From assembly GCA_012728445.1 (NCBI GenBank), contig JAAYFA010000314.1, positions 1 through 5,749 on the forward strand: DNA of 5,749 bases, written 5' to 3'. The notes under the pieces were generated by a model. That model made no database searches. It had not been told where the DNA came from and saw only the letters and a list, made by a program, of their open reading frames with translations. The stretch's first letter is position 1. Each line of letters opens with the position of its first letter. A program made the translations under genes and the position numbers. The DNA comes from Clostridiales bacterium. GTDB taxonomy: Bacteria; Bacillota; Clostridia; Oscillospirales; Acutalibacteraceae. Shown in pieces: positions 1-5,719 of this stretch.

Positions 1-1313
1 ATGCACCACAGTGTAAAATGCGAAAGATTCTCATCATATGTCAGGTTGCCGTTTCCAACCTCCAGCATATCCGGGTCATTCCAAGCGCCTATTGCCGAAT
101 GTTTATGCAAAAGAATGTTTATTTCATAGATACCTAGGATAGAAGCCCAGTAAGGCTTAATGTCCGGTGTTGTGCGCCATAGATTCCCCGCTTGCTTGCC
201 CCAGTTCCAAGGGAAATTTAGTCCCCACTCACAAATTGAATAAACAATCGGTTTTTCCGGCTGACCGGTTTTTTCTGCAAAGGCTTTCGTAGCTTTAACC
301 AGTTCTTCGCCCATTTTTATGTACTGGATCGCTGCACTGTCTTGCTTTGACGCAACAGGGTTATATATTTTAATGGTATTTTTGCCCTTTGAAAGACTAA
401 TTTTCATCTGATGTCTACCTTGGGCACTCCAGGCTCTTGTCGGTGGAACCAGCGATGAGTAAATCTCTTCACCGTTAATTAATAATTCAAAGTATTTATA
501 ACTATTGCTTTTTTTTCTGAGGGTGAGCGTAAGGATATATTCTCCTTCCGAGTCAACTTCAACATTATCGAACTCGACAGCACCACCGCCGGCTGTAAGA
601 CCTGCGATGTACGTACCTGTTTCAAGTTTATCGTCCTCTACGATTCTGGCTTCGCCGATTAATACCGCCTCTGCTGCATTGTAAACAATCTCTTCTTTAC
701 TGCCGGCTTTGCTTACAGAGATACTTTCTAAATAGGGCGCACGCATTGGAATCGGCACGTTATGGCAAAAATCATATTTAAAATACTCCACTCCCCATTC
801 AGCAAATGTCTGTGCATCAATAGACTCGTAACCTAAACTTGCAGGTAAGTCTTCACAAGTCAGTGTGCCGTTCGAGCTATATATCCCAAGTTTTATGCCC
901 AAGGGGTTTACTCGCTCAACAAGGCTTTTTATCCCTTTGCTGAAATGCTCATAATCGCCTTGAAGCTTCTTGTTTTCGTCCCGGATTGACGATTGCCAGC
1001 AATCGTCAATATTAAGATAGGTATACCCCGCATCGACAAGTCCGCTTTCTTTCATAGCATGAGCAACATCAAGAAGAAGATCCTCATCAATCGTATTGCG
1101 AAAAGCATTCCAACTCGACCAGCCCATGGGCGGTGTCAGTGCAGCACCGTTTTCAAATTTTTCGTTTTCCGGTATGGTTAACTTCATTGAACGGACAGCT
1201 TTTTTTGTCAGACTCACCGGTTCTATTTTCTTCCTCTTCATTGCCATAACCAGAGCTGCCGCCCCGGCGGAAAGAGCAGAAAACTTTAAAAGTCCCGATA
1301 CGCTTTTTTTCAT
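1..1313 (-). CDS. GH27 alpha-galactosidase with an inserted CBM6/CBM35-like domain, 3' end cut off by the window edge
   Basis: I translated this gene by hand. It reads open for 437 codons from an ATG at 1313 to the window edge. The family hydrolyses terminal alpha-linked galactose with retention of configuration. The catalytic barrel begins near residue 57 with TPPMGWSSWN (60-69). It continues through NIDDCW (101-106), KLGIYSSNGTLTC (141-153) and WGVEYFKYDFC (173-183), where D181 is the expected nucleophile. WRTTPDI (379-385) gives D384 as the expected acid/base, and WNDPDML (411-417) follows. Residues about 205-337 do not belong to the barrel and look like a galactose-binding-type beta-sandwich (see findings). 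The N-terminus (residues 1-29) has one hydrophobic stretch ending in KRKK, with no clear cleavage site. The ATG is supported by GAAAGGA at 1324-1330, 10 nt upstream. The missing part should hold the last barrel strands and the C-terminal beta domain. GH36 is excluded by the motif order. The family call is firm; natural substrate and cell location are not. Confidence 0.93.
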   Translation of the reverse strand, partial: MKKSVSGLLKFSALSAGAAALVMAMKRKKIEPVSLTKKAVRSMKLTIPENEKFENGAALTPPMGWSSWNAFRNTIDEDLLLDVAHAMKESGLVDAGYTYLNIDDCWQSSIRDENKKLQGDYEHFSKGIKSLVERVNPLGIKLGIYSSNGTLTCEDLPASLGYESIDAQTFAEWGVEYFKYDFCHNVPIPMRAPYLESISVSKAGSKEEIVYNAAEAVLIGEARIVEDDKLETGTYIAGLTAGGGAVEFDNVEVDSEGEYILTLTLRKKSNSYKYFELLINGEEIYSSLVPPTRAWSAQGRHQMKISLSKGKNTIKIYNPVASKQDSAAIQYIKMGEELVKATKAFAEKTGQPEKPIVYSICEWGLNFPWNWGKQAGNLWRTTPDIKPYWASILGIYEINILLHKHSAIGAWNDPDMLEVGNGNLTYDENLSHFTLWC

Positions 1314-1365
1314 AATCGTTTTGTCCTTTCAAACACATTGTTCATCTTAAACTATAAATGTACGA

Positions 1366-1391
1366 TACGTTAAACACAATGCAATAACGTA
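1366..1391. promoter_or_regulatory. Inverted repeat at the predicted start site of the alpha-galactosidase gene, candidate operator
   Basis: TACGTTA (1366-1372) and TAACGTA (1385-1391) are perfect 7-bp inverted arms separated by 12 bp, so arm centres are 19 bp apart. The element covers roughly +1 to +26 relative to the predicted start site, where a bound repressor would block initiation or early elongation. An RNA hairpin is also possible, but the arms are short and the loop long, so a dimeric DNA-binding protein fits better. The regulator is not identifiable from this window. Confidence 0.4.
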
Positions 1392-1397
1392 ATATCT

Positions 1398-1426
1398 ATT
1401 ATACTATATTTGCTTTTAAAAATAAA
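1398..1426 (-). promoter_or_regulatory. Predicted promoter of the alpha-galactosidase gene
   Basis: A perfect -10 hexamer TATAAT lies at 1398-1403 on the minus strand. The best -35 at 17-bp spacing is poor (TTTATT, 1421-1426), so activator dependence is possible. The predicted start of transcription is near 1391, giving a leader of about 78 nt. The promoter begins just after the terminator of the upstream reductase gene, which suggests independent expression of the alpha-galactosidase. Confidence 0.6.
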
Positions 1427-1431
1427 GGATT

Positions 1432-1467
1432 AAAATGCGCGGCTGCTCAATAGAACTGAACAGCCGC
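1432..1467 (-). terminator. Rho-independent terminator after the SDR gene
   Basis: Arms 1457-1467 and 1439-1449 form an 11-bp GC-rich stem (GCGGCTGTTCA with TGAGCAGCCGC, one G-U wobble) with a 7-nt loop. The hairpin begins 20 nt after the SDR stop codon. It is followed on the minus strand by GCATTTT, so the U-tract is short and termination may be incomplete. The other strand has no T-run after the hairpin, which supports the minus orientation. Confidence 0.75.
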
Positions 1468-1486
1468 ACAAATAACCATATAAAAC

Positions 1487-2989
1487 CTATTTTTTGTATT
1501 CTTCGTAATCCTTGAAAATACTTTCGTCGTAGAAGTTGTGCTCCTCTTTACTGTGAAGAGGATACCAAACTTGGGCAAAGAACGGGTTGATACTCGCTTC
1601 CGTATCATAATCCCACGGCCACGGTAGCTCTTCCGGGCACCAATGACCACCCTTGAGGACTAGGTTCGGTGTCATTTCAAACTCATTGCCACGAGCACTC
1701 TTCCATTTTAATGGGGTGAAAAGGTCGCCTTTCTTCATCTCGGTTGAAAGGCATTCGCCACCTCTGAACGCAGCAGCCTTCTTCATATCCTCTAAGTCAA
1801 GTTCACTCGTCGGCTTGCTTTCATCATAACCATGGTCAAGCAGCGTTACTTCTTCCGTTGGGCGCTCAATCTTAAAGGTGTCCCAGGTACCAATTTTTTC
1901 CCAGTTTTCTTTTGAGCCGTAAAAGGCAATTTTTCTGTCTTGATTATTGTTCTCTATCCATCCCATCGTACCGTACACGGGGACCTTTGTCATCCTCTTC
2001 ATCCCCAGTTTTTTAATAATAACCGGAGGGACAATTTTCGAAAGCTTGTAATAGGATGGAACGGTATCCGACAGTTTCTCAAAATCCTCTTTTACAGTGG
2101 TTTTTTCTCTAAAGTGCAAGTAGCCTTCGAGAATATCCGAATCGGCATACCACTGCCCATGGAAATTGCGCAGTGTAAACCAGTTGGCATCGAAAATTTT
2201 TCTGGGATCACTCAGGCCAATTGCTTTAAGAAGATATTGCTCAAATTCAAAGTTTGTGATGCGGAACTCCTTGCCGCTGCCGATATTATAGAAACGTCTC
2301 CAAAACTCATCCGGAACATCGTCGCCACAAACATTGGCGCAGAGTCTGCCGGAATCTTCAACGGTTGCCCATTCAAGAACGCCGTTAAAAGGAACGTGGT
2401 ACATAATCGGATCATAGTTCTTCAATATCCCCGGGTAAAGGATGCCCGACTGACGCAGGGAAACCCAATATTTAAGCCCCGATTCCGCAAAGGTTCTTTC
2501 CGCAATCGTTTTGCTGATAGCATAGTGGTCATAGATGCTGATTTTGATCGGGTCACCGGTTCTTGCCCAGTGAATGGGCGCATTGCGATCACCGGTTTGA
2601 GCGACGGTACCGATGTAAACAACCTTAACAGCATCCGGGTTTGGCTGCGCTTTTACAGCATCAACAATATATTTTGCCGCTGTTGTATTTGTTTTGATGG
2701 TCTTTTTGGGGTAATAGTCCGCTGCGGGCGAGACCATTCCGCCAACATGGAGCACGTAGTCCGCGCCGGTTACGCCGGCCAAAACATCCTCGTAGTTTAA
2801 AAGGTCGCCCCAAATAAGCTTAACACAGGGGTCATTCTCATATTCCTTAAACATTGCTTTGTTTTTGTCGCTGCCTCTGTTTAGAAGAACTATATTGAAC
2901 TTGTCTCTCTTTGCATAAAGTTCTTTAAAGCCCGCCCAACCCATGTTGCCTGAGGAACCCGTTAAGAACACCGTTTTCTTCTGCGCCAT
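1487..2989 (-). CDS. Extended SDR (NAD-dependent epimerase/dehydratase family) with a C-terminal degenerate zinc-finger-like extension
   Basis: The 500-residue protein starts with a Rossmann fold. The dinucleotide loop is TGSSGNMG (10-17), followed by GD (61-62), an IGT segment with T128 in the catalytic Ser/Thr position, and the active-site YAISK (Y156, K160). These are features of extended SDRs, which oxidise, reduce, epimerise or dehydrate sugar nucleotides and related alcohols using NAD(P). Classical members end near residue 310-340; here about 160 residues follow. Residues 408-457 match the pattern of a treble-clef zinc finger (RGGECLS, LKWK, GNEFEMTPN, GGHWCP) but lack most ligands. The last 45 residues are rich in Trp, Tyr and acidic residues. 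No signal peptide or membrane segment is seen, so it is probably cytoplasmic. The ATG is well placed, 8 nt after AAGGGGAGA (2998-3006). The gene follows the aldolase gene by 93 bp. The exact substrate cannot be told from sequence. Confidence 0.92.
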   Translation of the reverse strand: MAQKKTVFLTGSSGNMGWAGFKELYAKRDKFNIVLLNRGSDKNKAMFKEYENDPCVKLIWGDLLNYEDVLAGVTGADYVLHVGGMVSPAADYYPKKTIKTNTTAAKYIVDAVKAQPNPDAVKVVYIGTVAQTGDRNAPIHWARTGDPIKISIYDHYAISKTIAERTFAESGLKYWVSLRQSGILYPGILKNYDPIMYHVPFNGVLEWATVEDSGRLCANVCGDDVPDEFWRRFYNIGSGKEFRITNFEFEQYLLKAIGLSDPRKIFDANWFTLRNFHGQWYADSDILEGYLHFREKTTVKEDFEKLSDTVPSYYKLSKIVPPVIIKKLGMKRMTKVPVYGTMGWIENNNQDRKIAFYGSKENWEKIGTWDTFKIERPTEEVTLLDHGYDESKPTSELDLEDMKKAAAFRGGECLSTEMKKGDLFTPLKWKSARGNEFEMTPNLVLKGGHWCPEELPWPWDYDTEASINPFFAQVWYPLHSKEEHNFYDESIFKDYEEYKK

Positions 2990-3021
2990 TTTACCATTCT
3001 CCCCTTGTTTTTATTTTTAAT

Positions 3022-3049
3022 AGTATGACATTTTTTTGCATTTAATCAA
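3022..3049 (-). promoter_or_regulatory. Predicted promoter of the SDR gene
   Basis: TTGATT (3044-3049) and CATACT (3022-3027) are separated by 16 bp, and a TGT directly before the -10 makes it an extended -10 type. The start of transcription would fall near 3015, giving a leader of about 25 nt. No convincing terminator separates the aldolase gene from this promoter, so the SDR may be read both from here and by read-through from upstream. Confidence 0.45.
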
Positions 3050-3063
3050 TAGCTTTTATTGTG

Positions 3064-3084
3064 TTCTAGGATTTCTAGGATTTC
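3064..3084. repeat. Short tandem repeat (9-bp unit, about 2.3 copies) at the end of the aldolase gene
   Basis: The unit TTCTAGGAT occurs at 3064-3072 and 3073-3081, followed by TTC at 3082-3084, which overlaps the aldolase stop codon (3083-3085). The unit length is a multiple of three. It looks like a small slippage duplication and has no evident function. Confidence 0.6.
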
Positions 3085-4009
3085 AATTACATAGGCTCAT
3101 CAGCTTTTTAAATAGTCTAGTTGTGCCATGCATCTGGTCGATCTCCATTTTACGTGCATCTATGAACAGTGCGGCATCTCGTGCGCGGCTGGCGTACCCA
3201 ATATCAAGACCCTCGAGCCCAAGATAATACTTGGCGTTTACCGGATAAAGCTGGCATTCCGCAAGAGAGGCAAATCCCAGAAAATCTTGGATCTGTTGTG
3301 CCTTTTCAGGCTCGCTCACAAAGTTTTTGCACAACCACCCATATATTTCCGGATGGAAATTAGCCATGACGCCGGAGTAACCGGAGCAACCCATTTTCCA
3401 GGATTCCAGAAGTGATCCAGCATGCGCATTATAGATTTTTAATCCCGTACCTTCAACTGCATCCAATTTGGCTTTAATTAACTCTAAATCGCCGCAGGTA
3501 TCCTTCAAAAACTGAAATCTGCCGGTAGCCGCAATCTCGTGCAGTGTTTGGGGCATCATCAGTCTTTTATAGGGGTAAGGGCACTCATAAATACCCAGTC
3601 CGATTTCATCAATCGCATTTACAGCCTTTTCTATATTGCGTAAAAAGATGCTGTCGTCTTCATCTTCATTTACAAAACGGTTAGAAATAAAAACGTAGCC
3701 GTCAACACCTGTTTGAATGTACTGATTTGCTTCGTAAATTTGCTTTTCAAGATCATCGGATGTGTGGCCGGACGCAATTACAGCAATATCTTTTGGCACA
3801 TTTTTCATAATGAATGAGATCAGTTCAAGCTTTTCCTCAAAGGAAAGAAAAAATATTTCACTTGATTGGCAGATGGCAAAGATACCATCAACGCCCCTTT
3901 TCGCATACCATTCCAGCATTTGCGAAACGCCGTTGTAGTCCACCTTGTTGTCCTGTGTGAACGGGGTAACCATTGTTGGGTAAACACCGTTAGGAATTGT
4001 TTTAATCAA
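3083..4009 (-). CDS. DapA/NanA-family class I (Schiff-base) aldolase or lyase
   Basis: This 308-residue protein has the usual length of the dihydrodipicolinate synthase/N-acetylneuraminate lyase family, cytoplasmic TIM-barrel enzymes that form a lysine Schiff base with pyruvate or a 2-keto acid. The N-terminus (GVYPTMVTPF, 8-17) is typical. The Schiff-base lysine is K169 in FLKDT, exactly 28 residues after Y141, the spacing seen between Y133 and K161 in E. coli DapA. Several DapA residues differ: the GTTGE motif is CQSSE (47-51), the PYY segment is replaced by ISNRF (108-112), and the position of DapA R138 is P146. True DapA activity is therefore unlikely; a keto-acid sugar lyase or aldolase is more plausible. 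The start codon is TTG, chosen because GGAGGA lies 7 nt upstream and no in-frame ATG follows the ribosome binding site. The gene has its own strong promoter. Family assignment is firm, substrate unknown. Confidence 0.92.
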   Translation of the reverse strand: MIKTIPNGVYPTMVTPFTQDNKVDYNGVSQMLEWYAKRGVDGIFAICQSSEIFFLSFEEKLELISFIMKNVPKDIAVIASGHTSDDLEKQIYEANQYIQTGVDGYVFISNRFVNEDEDDSIFLRNIEKAVNAIDEIGLGIYECPYPYKRLMMPQTLHEIAATGRFQFLKDTCGDLELIKAKLDAVEGTGLKIYNAHAGSLLESWKMGCSGYSGVMANFHPEIYGWLCKNFVSEPEKAQQIQDFLGFASLAECQLYPVNAKYYLGLEGLDIGYASRARDAALFIDARKMEIDQMHGTTRLFKKLMSLCN

Positions 4010-4016
4010 TATTGCA

Positions 4017-4022
4017 TCCTCC
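4017..4022 (-). promoter_or_regulatory. Ribosome binding site that fixes the TTG start of the aldolase
   Basis: GGAGGA is followed by a 7-nt spacer (TGCAATA) and then TTG ATT AAA. The only nearby ATG overlaps the Shine-Dalgarno sequence, is out of frame and meets TGA after two further codons. TTG is therefore the most likely initiator, which probably lowers translation somewhat. Confidence 0.8.
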
Positions 4023-4047
4023 GTTTTATACTATATATATATTCTTG

Positions 4048-4068
4048 CAATCCTTCTAAATCGGATTG
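4048..4068. promoter_or_regulatory. Inverted repeat in the leader of the aldolase gene, candidate operator or RNA hairpin
   Basis: CAATCC (4048-4053) and GGATTG (4063-4068) are perfect 6-bp arms around a 9-bp centre. They lie about 20-40 nt after the predicted start of transcription and about 40 nt before the start codon. No T-run follows, so it is not a terminator. It may be a repressor site or a small leader hairpin, or chance in AT-rich DNA. Confidence 0.3.
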
Positions 4069-4095
4069 TTGGTACCTAAACAATTAACTTGCATA

Positions 4096-4124
4096 ATCAT
4101 ACTTGAATTGCTAATTTTTGTCAA
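4096..4124 (-). promoter_or_regulatory. Strong sigma-A-type promoter of the aldolase gene
   Basis: A perfect -35 TTGACA (4119-4124) and a -10 TATGAT (4096-4101) are separated by 17 bp. Transcription should start near 4089, giving a leader of about 80 nt. This is the best promoter in the window and lies just after the terminator of the small-peptide gene, so it starts a new transcription unit. Confidence 0.8.
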
Positions 4125-4161
4125 TATTTTTGCAACATCCAACTAAAATACTACCGCAACG

Positions 4162-4195
4162 TGAAAACCCCTTACCGTTAGATAAGGGGTTTTCA
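4162..4195 (-). terminator. Rho-independent terminator after the small-peptide gene
   Basis: Arms 4183-4195 and 4162-4174 form a perfect 13-bp stem of the AAAACCCC...GGGGTTTT type with an 8-nt loop. The T-run is part of the distal arm, a common design in Firmicutes. It begins 30 nt after the stop codon of the 34-residue ORF. The hairpin is symmetric enough to work on either strand, but no plus-strand gene enters it. Confidence 0.85.
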
Positions 4196-4224
4196 ATTAA
4201 ACACTAAAATAATACCGGTACGGA

Positions 4225-4329
4225 TTAAACCCCAAAAAAGTCAAAGAATTTTTGAATGATATCAAATACACTGGCACCGGATGTGATCATAGCATAGATT
4301 TGTTCAATCAAAACAAGAATTGCTGACAT
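4225..4329 (-). CDS. 34-residue amphipathic peptide of unknown function
   Basis: I found this ORF by reading the folC-aldolase gap. It starts at ATG 4329 and stops with TAA at 4227-4225. The start is MSAILVLIEQ and the end is FFDFFGV. There is no signal peptide, cysteine, proline or histidine. Polar residues fall at 9, 10, 16, 17, 20, 23, 26, 27 and 30, with hydrophobic ones almost everywhere else. On a helix this gives one narrow polar face and a wide hydrophobic face. Net charge is about -2 (E9, D23, D30, K27). Support for its being real is an excellent ribosome binding site 6 nt upstream, promoter-like elements, and a strong terminator 30 nt downstream. I do not recognise a family. By form it resembles leaderless membrane-active peptides such as phenol-soluble modulins, or a small membrane-associated regulator; this is analogy only. 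Confidence 0.65.
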   Translation of the reverse strand: MSAILVLIEQIYAMITSGASVFDIIQKFFDFFGV

Positions 4330-4335
4330 AAACTA

Positions 4336-4345
4336 CACCCCCTTT
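4336..4345 (-). promoter_or_regulatory. Near-perfect ribosome binding site of the small-peptide gene
   Basis: AAAGGGGGTG differs from the full Shine-Dalgarno AAAGGAGGTG by one base that can still pair as G-U. The spacer to ATG is 6 nt. A ten-base match at correct distance in otherwise AT-rich DNA is the best single argument that the short ORF is translated, probably at a high level. Confidence 0.75.
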
Positions 4346-4366
4346 TTAACATGAAATTGGAAAAGC

Positions 4367-4395
4367 ATCATACTTTTCACGATCACATTATACAA
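4367..4395 (-). promoter_or_regulatory. Predicted promoter region of the small-peptide gene
   Basis: Two overlapping readings are possible. In the first, TATAAT at 4387-4392 is a perfect -10 with no good -35; a palindrome occupies that region. In the second, TTGTAT (4390-4395) and TATGAT (4367-4372), 17 bp apart, form a promoter starting near 4360. Either gives a leader of roughly 30-50 nt. folC lacks an evident terminator, so read-through from folC may also contribute. Confidence 0.5.
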
Positions 4396-4399
4396 TAAG

Positions 4400-4415
4400 A
4401 GTATTATTTAATACT
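4400..4415. promoter_or_regulatory. 16-bp palindrome upstream of the small-peptide gene, candidate operator
   Basis: AGTATTA (4400-4406) and TAATACT (4409-4415) are perfect 7-bp arms around a 2-bp centre. The element overlaps the -35 region if TATAAT at 4387-4392 is the -10. It lies between the folC stop codon and the peptide promoter. It is too AT-rich, and the loop too small, for a terminator, so a dimeric regulator site is the more likely reading. Confidence 0.4.
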
Positions 4416-4429
4416 TCCGAATTAGATAT

Positions 4430-5719
4430 TTAAATTTTATGTTTTAAAATGATAATCTTTTCTCTAACTTCGGCCGCAAGATAAAAAGAACCACACACTA
4501 TAATCACGTCATCTTTGTTGGCCAGATTTTTCGCTTGTGAATAAGCATCCCACGGGTCCTCAATTGTGATGATGTTTTTACAATACTTTTTTGTGGTGTC
4601 AGCAAGTATTTGAGCATCCAAAGCTCTTGAATTATCAGGTTTTGTTGCAATCAACGTTTCAAAAAATGGTGCAACAATTTTTAGGTACGCATTATAGTCC
4701 TTGTCCGCCATCATACCGCATACAGCAATAATCTTACGGCCGCTTAGGTGTTTTTTGATGACCGCCTCAAGCGCTTGTGCGCATCCCGCATTGTGCCCAC
4801 CGTCAACGATTATCAGCGGTTCTTCGCCAAGAATTTCCATACGAGCAGGAATTCTCGCCGCTTCAATACCTTGGGCTATATCCTCGTCCGATATCATAAT
4901 CCCTTTTTGACGAACTACGCGAGCCGCTGTAATGGCAACCGAAGCGTTATACACCATATGCTCACCCATCAATGGGACTTGAAGCGGTAAACCGGCGATA
5001 ACAGCTTGTGTGCCCAGAATACTATCGTCGATAATTTGAATAGCGTTGAGGTCGGGTATATACAGCATATTGCCTTTCGCCGCAGCGGTTTCCATAATCA
5101 CTTTGAGTGCCTGCGCCGGTTGTTTGGGGTAGCTGACGGTTAAACCATTTTGTTTGATAATACCGCACTTTTCCGCCGCTATTTTTTCAATCGTATCACC
5201 CAACACAGCAGTGTGGTCCATCGAAATCGAGGTTATCGCGCTCACCAGCGGATTATTAATAATGTTGGTAGAATCAAAACGTCCACCCAAGCCCGCTTCG
5301 AGCATAACAACATCGCATTCATTACGTGCAAAATACAAGAATGCAGTTGCTGTAATGAACTCAAACTCAGTAATCTGAACGCCATTTACCGCTAGTTCCG
5401 ATATCACAGGTTCAATTTCTGAAACGAATACCGCCAAATCTTTTTGCGTAATCATTTTGCCGTTTATTTGAATCCGCTCACGGAAATCCACCACATAGGG
5501 CGATGTAAATAGTCCGGTTTTATAACCGGCTGTCTGCATAATCTCCGAAAGCATGGTCGAGGTAGACCCTTTGCCGTTTGTGCCTGCAACATGAATATAT
5601 TTTAATTTATCCTGAGGATTGCCGAGTGCATTGCACAGGGCTGCAATGCGCTCAAGCCCGGGATTTATACCGAATTTTTCCAGAGAGTGTATATACGAAA
5701 GCGCTTGATCATAGGTCAT
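4430..5719 (-). CDS. folC: Bifunctional dihydrofolate synthase/folylpolyglutamate synthase
   Basis: The 429-residue protein has the full Mur-ligase-like layout and the usual length of FolC. It adds glutamate to dihydropteroate and to reduced folates using ATP, in the cytoplasm. The P-loop is GTNGKGS (46-52). The folate-binding segment SPYVVDFRERI (73-83), EAGLGGRFDSTN (141-152) and the SMDHTAVLGDTIEKIA stretch (166-181) follow. K184 in AEKCGI is in the position of the carbamylated lysine. The second domain begins near 290 with PARMEI (291-296), then DGGHN (306-310; usually DGAHNP in relatives), and ends with CGSFYLAAEV (409-418). All key residues are present. The ATG has GGAG about 11 nt upstream, a somewhat long spacing. 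The reading frame stays open to the window edge upstream, but those codons do not resemble FolC, so this start is preferred. No clear terminator follows. Confidence 0.97.
   Translation of the reverse strand: MTYDQALSYIHSLEKFGINPGLERIAALCNALGNPQDKLKYIHVAGTNGKGSTSTMLSEIMQTAGYKTGLFTSPYVVDFRERIQINGKMITQKDLAVFVSEIEPVISELAVNGVQITEFEFITATAFLYFARNECDVVMLEAGLGGRFDSTNIINNPLVSAITSISMDHTAVLGDTIEKIAAEKCGIIKQNGLTVSYPKQPAQALKVIMETAAAKGNMLYIPDLNAIQIIDDSILGTQAVIAGLPLQVPLMGEHMVYNASVAITAARVVRQKGIMISDEDIAQGIEAARIPARMEILGEEPLIIVDGGHNAGCAQALEAVIKKHLSGRKIIAVCGMMADKDYNAYLKIVAPFFETLIATKPDNSRALDAQILADTTKKYCKNIITIEDPWDAYSQAKNLANKDDVIIVCGSFYLAAEVREKIIILKHKI

Noticed and set aside
1153..1338. Minus-strand 61-codon frame overlapping the start of the alpha-galactosidase gene
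   Set aside because: It overlaps the confirmed GH27 reading frame out of phase and its translation is a basic, low-complexity shadow without motifs.
1940..2800. A long plus-strand open frame of 286 codons opposite the SDR gene
   Set aside because: It lies wholly antisense to a gene with clear family motifs, has no ribosome binding site that stands out, and its translation has no recognisable domain. It is a by-product of the codon use of the SDR gene.
3047..3061. Small hairpin CAATA-GCTTT-TATTG as a possible terminator for the aldolase gene
   Set aside because: The stem is only 5 bp, AT-rich, lacks a U-tract on the minus strand and overlaps the -35 of the SDR promoter.
3083..4009. Naming the aldolase dapA
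   Set aside because: The fold and Schiff-base lysine fit, but the residues that bind aspartate semialdehyde in DapA are not kept, so the symbol would mislead.
4027..4043. TATAAA-like box in an alternating AT run as a second promoter for the aldolase
   Set aside because: The best -35 candidate (TTGCAA) is only 14 bp away, and transcription would start within or beyond the ribosome binding site.
4213..4220. Palindrome TACCGGTA just after the peptide gene
   Set aside because: An 8-bp palindrome is expected by chance, and it lies between a stop codon and a terminator with no link to a promoter.
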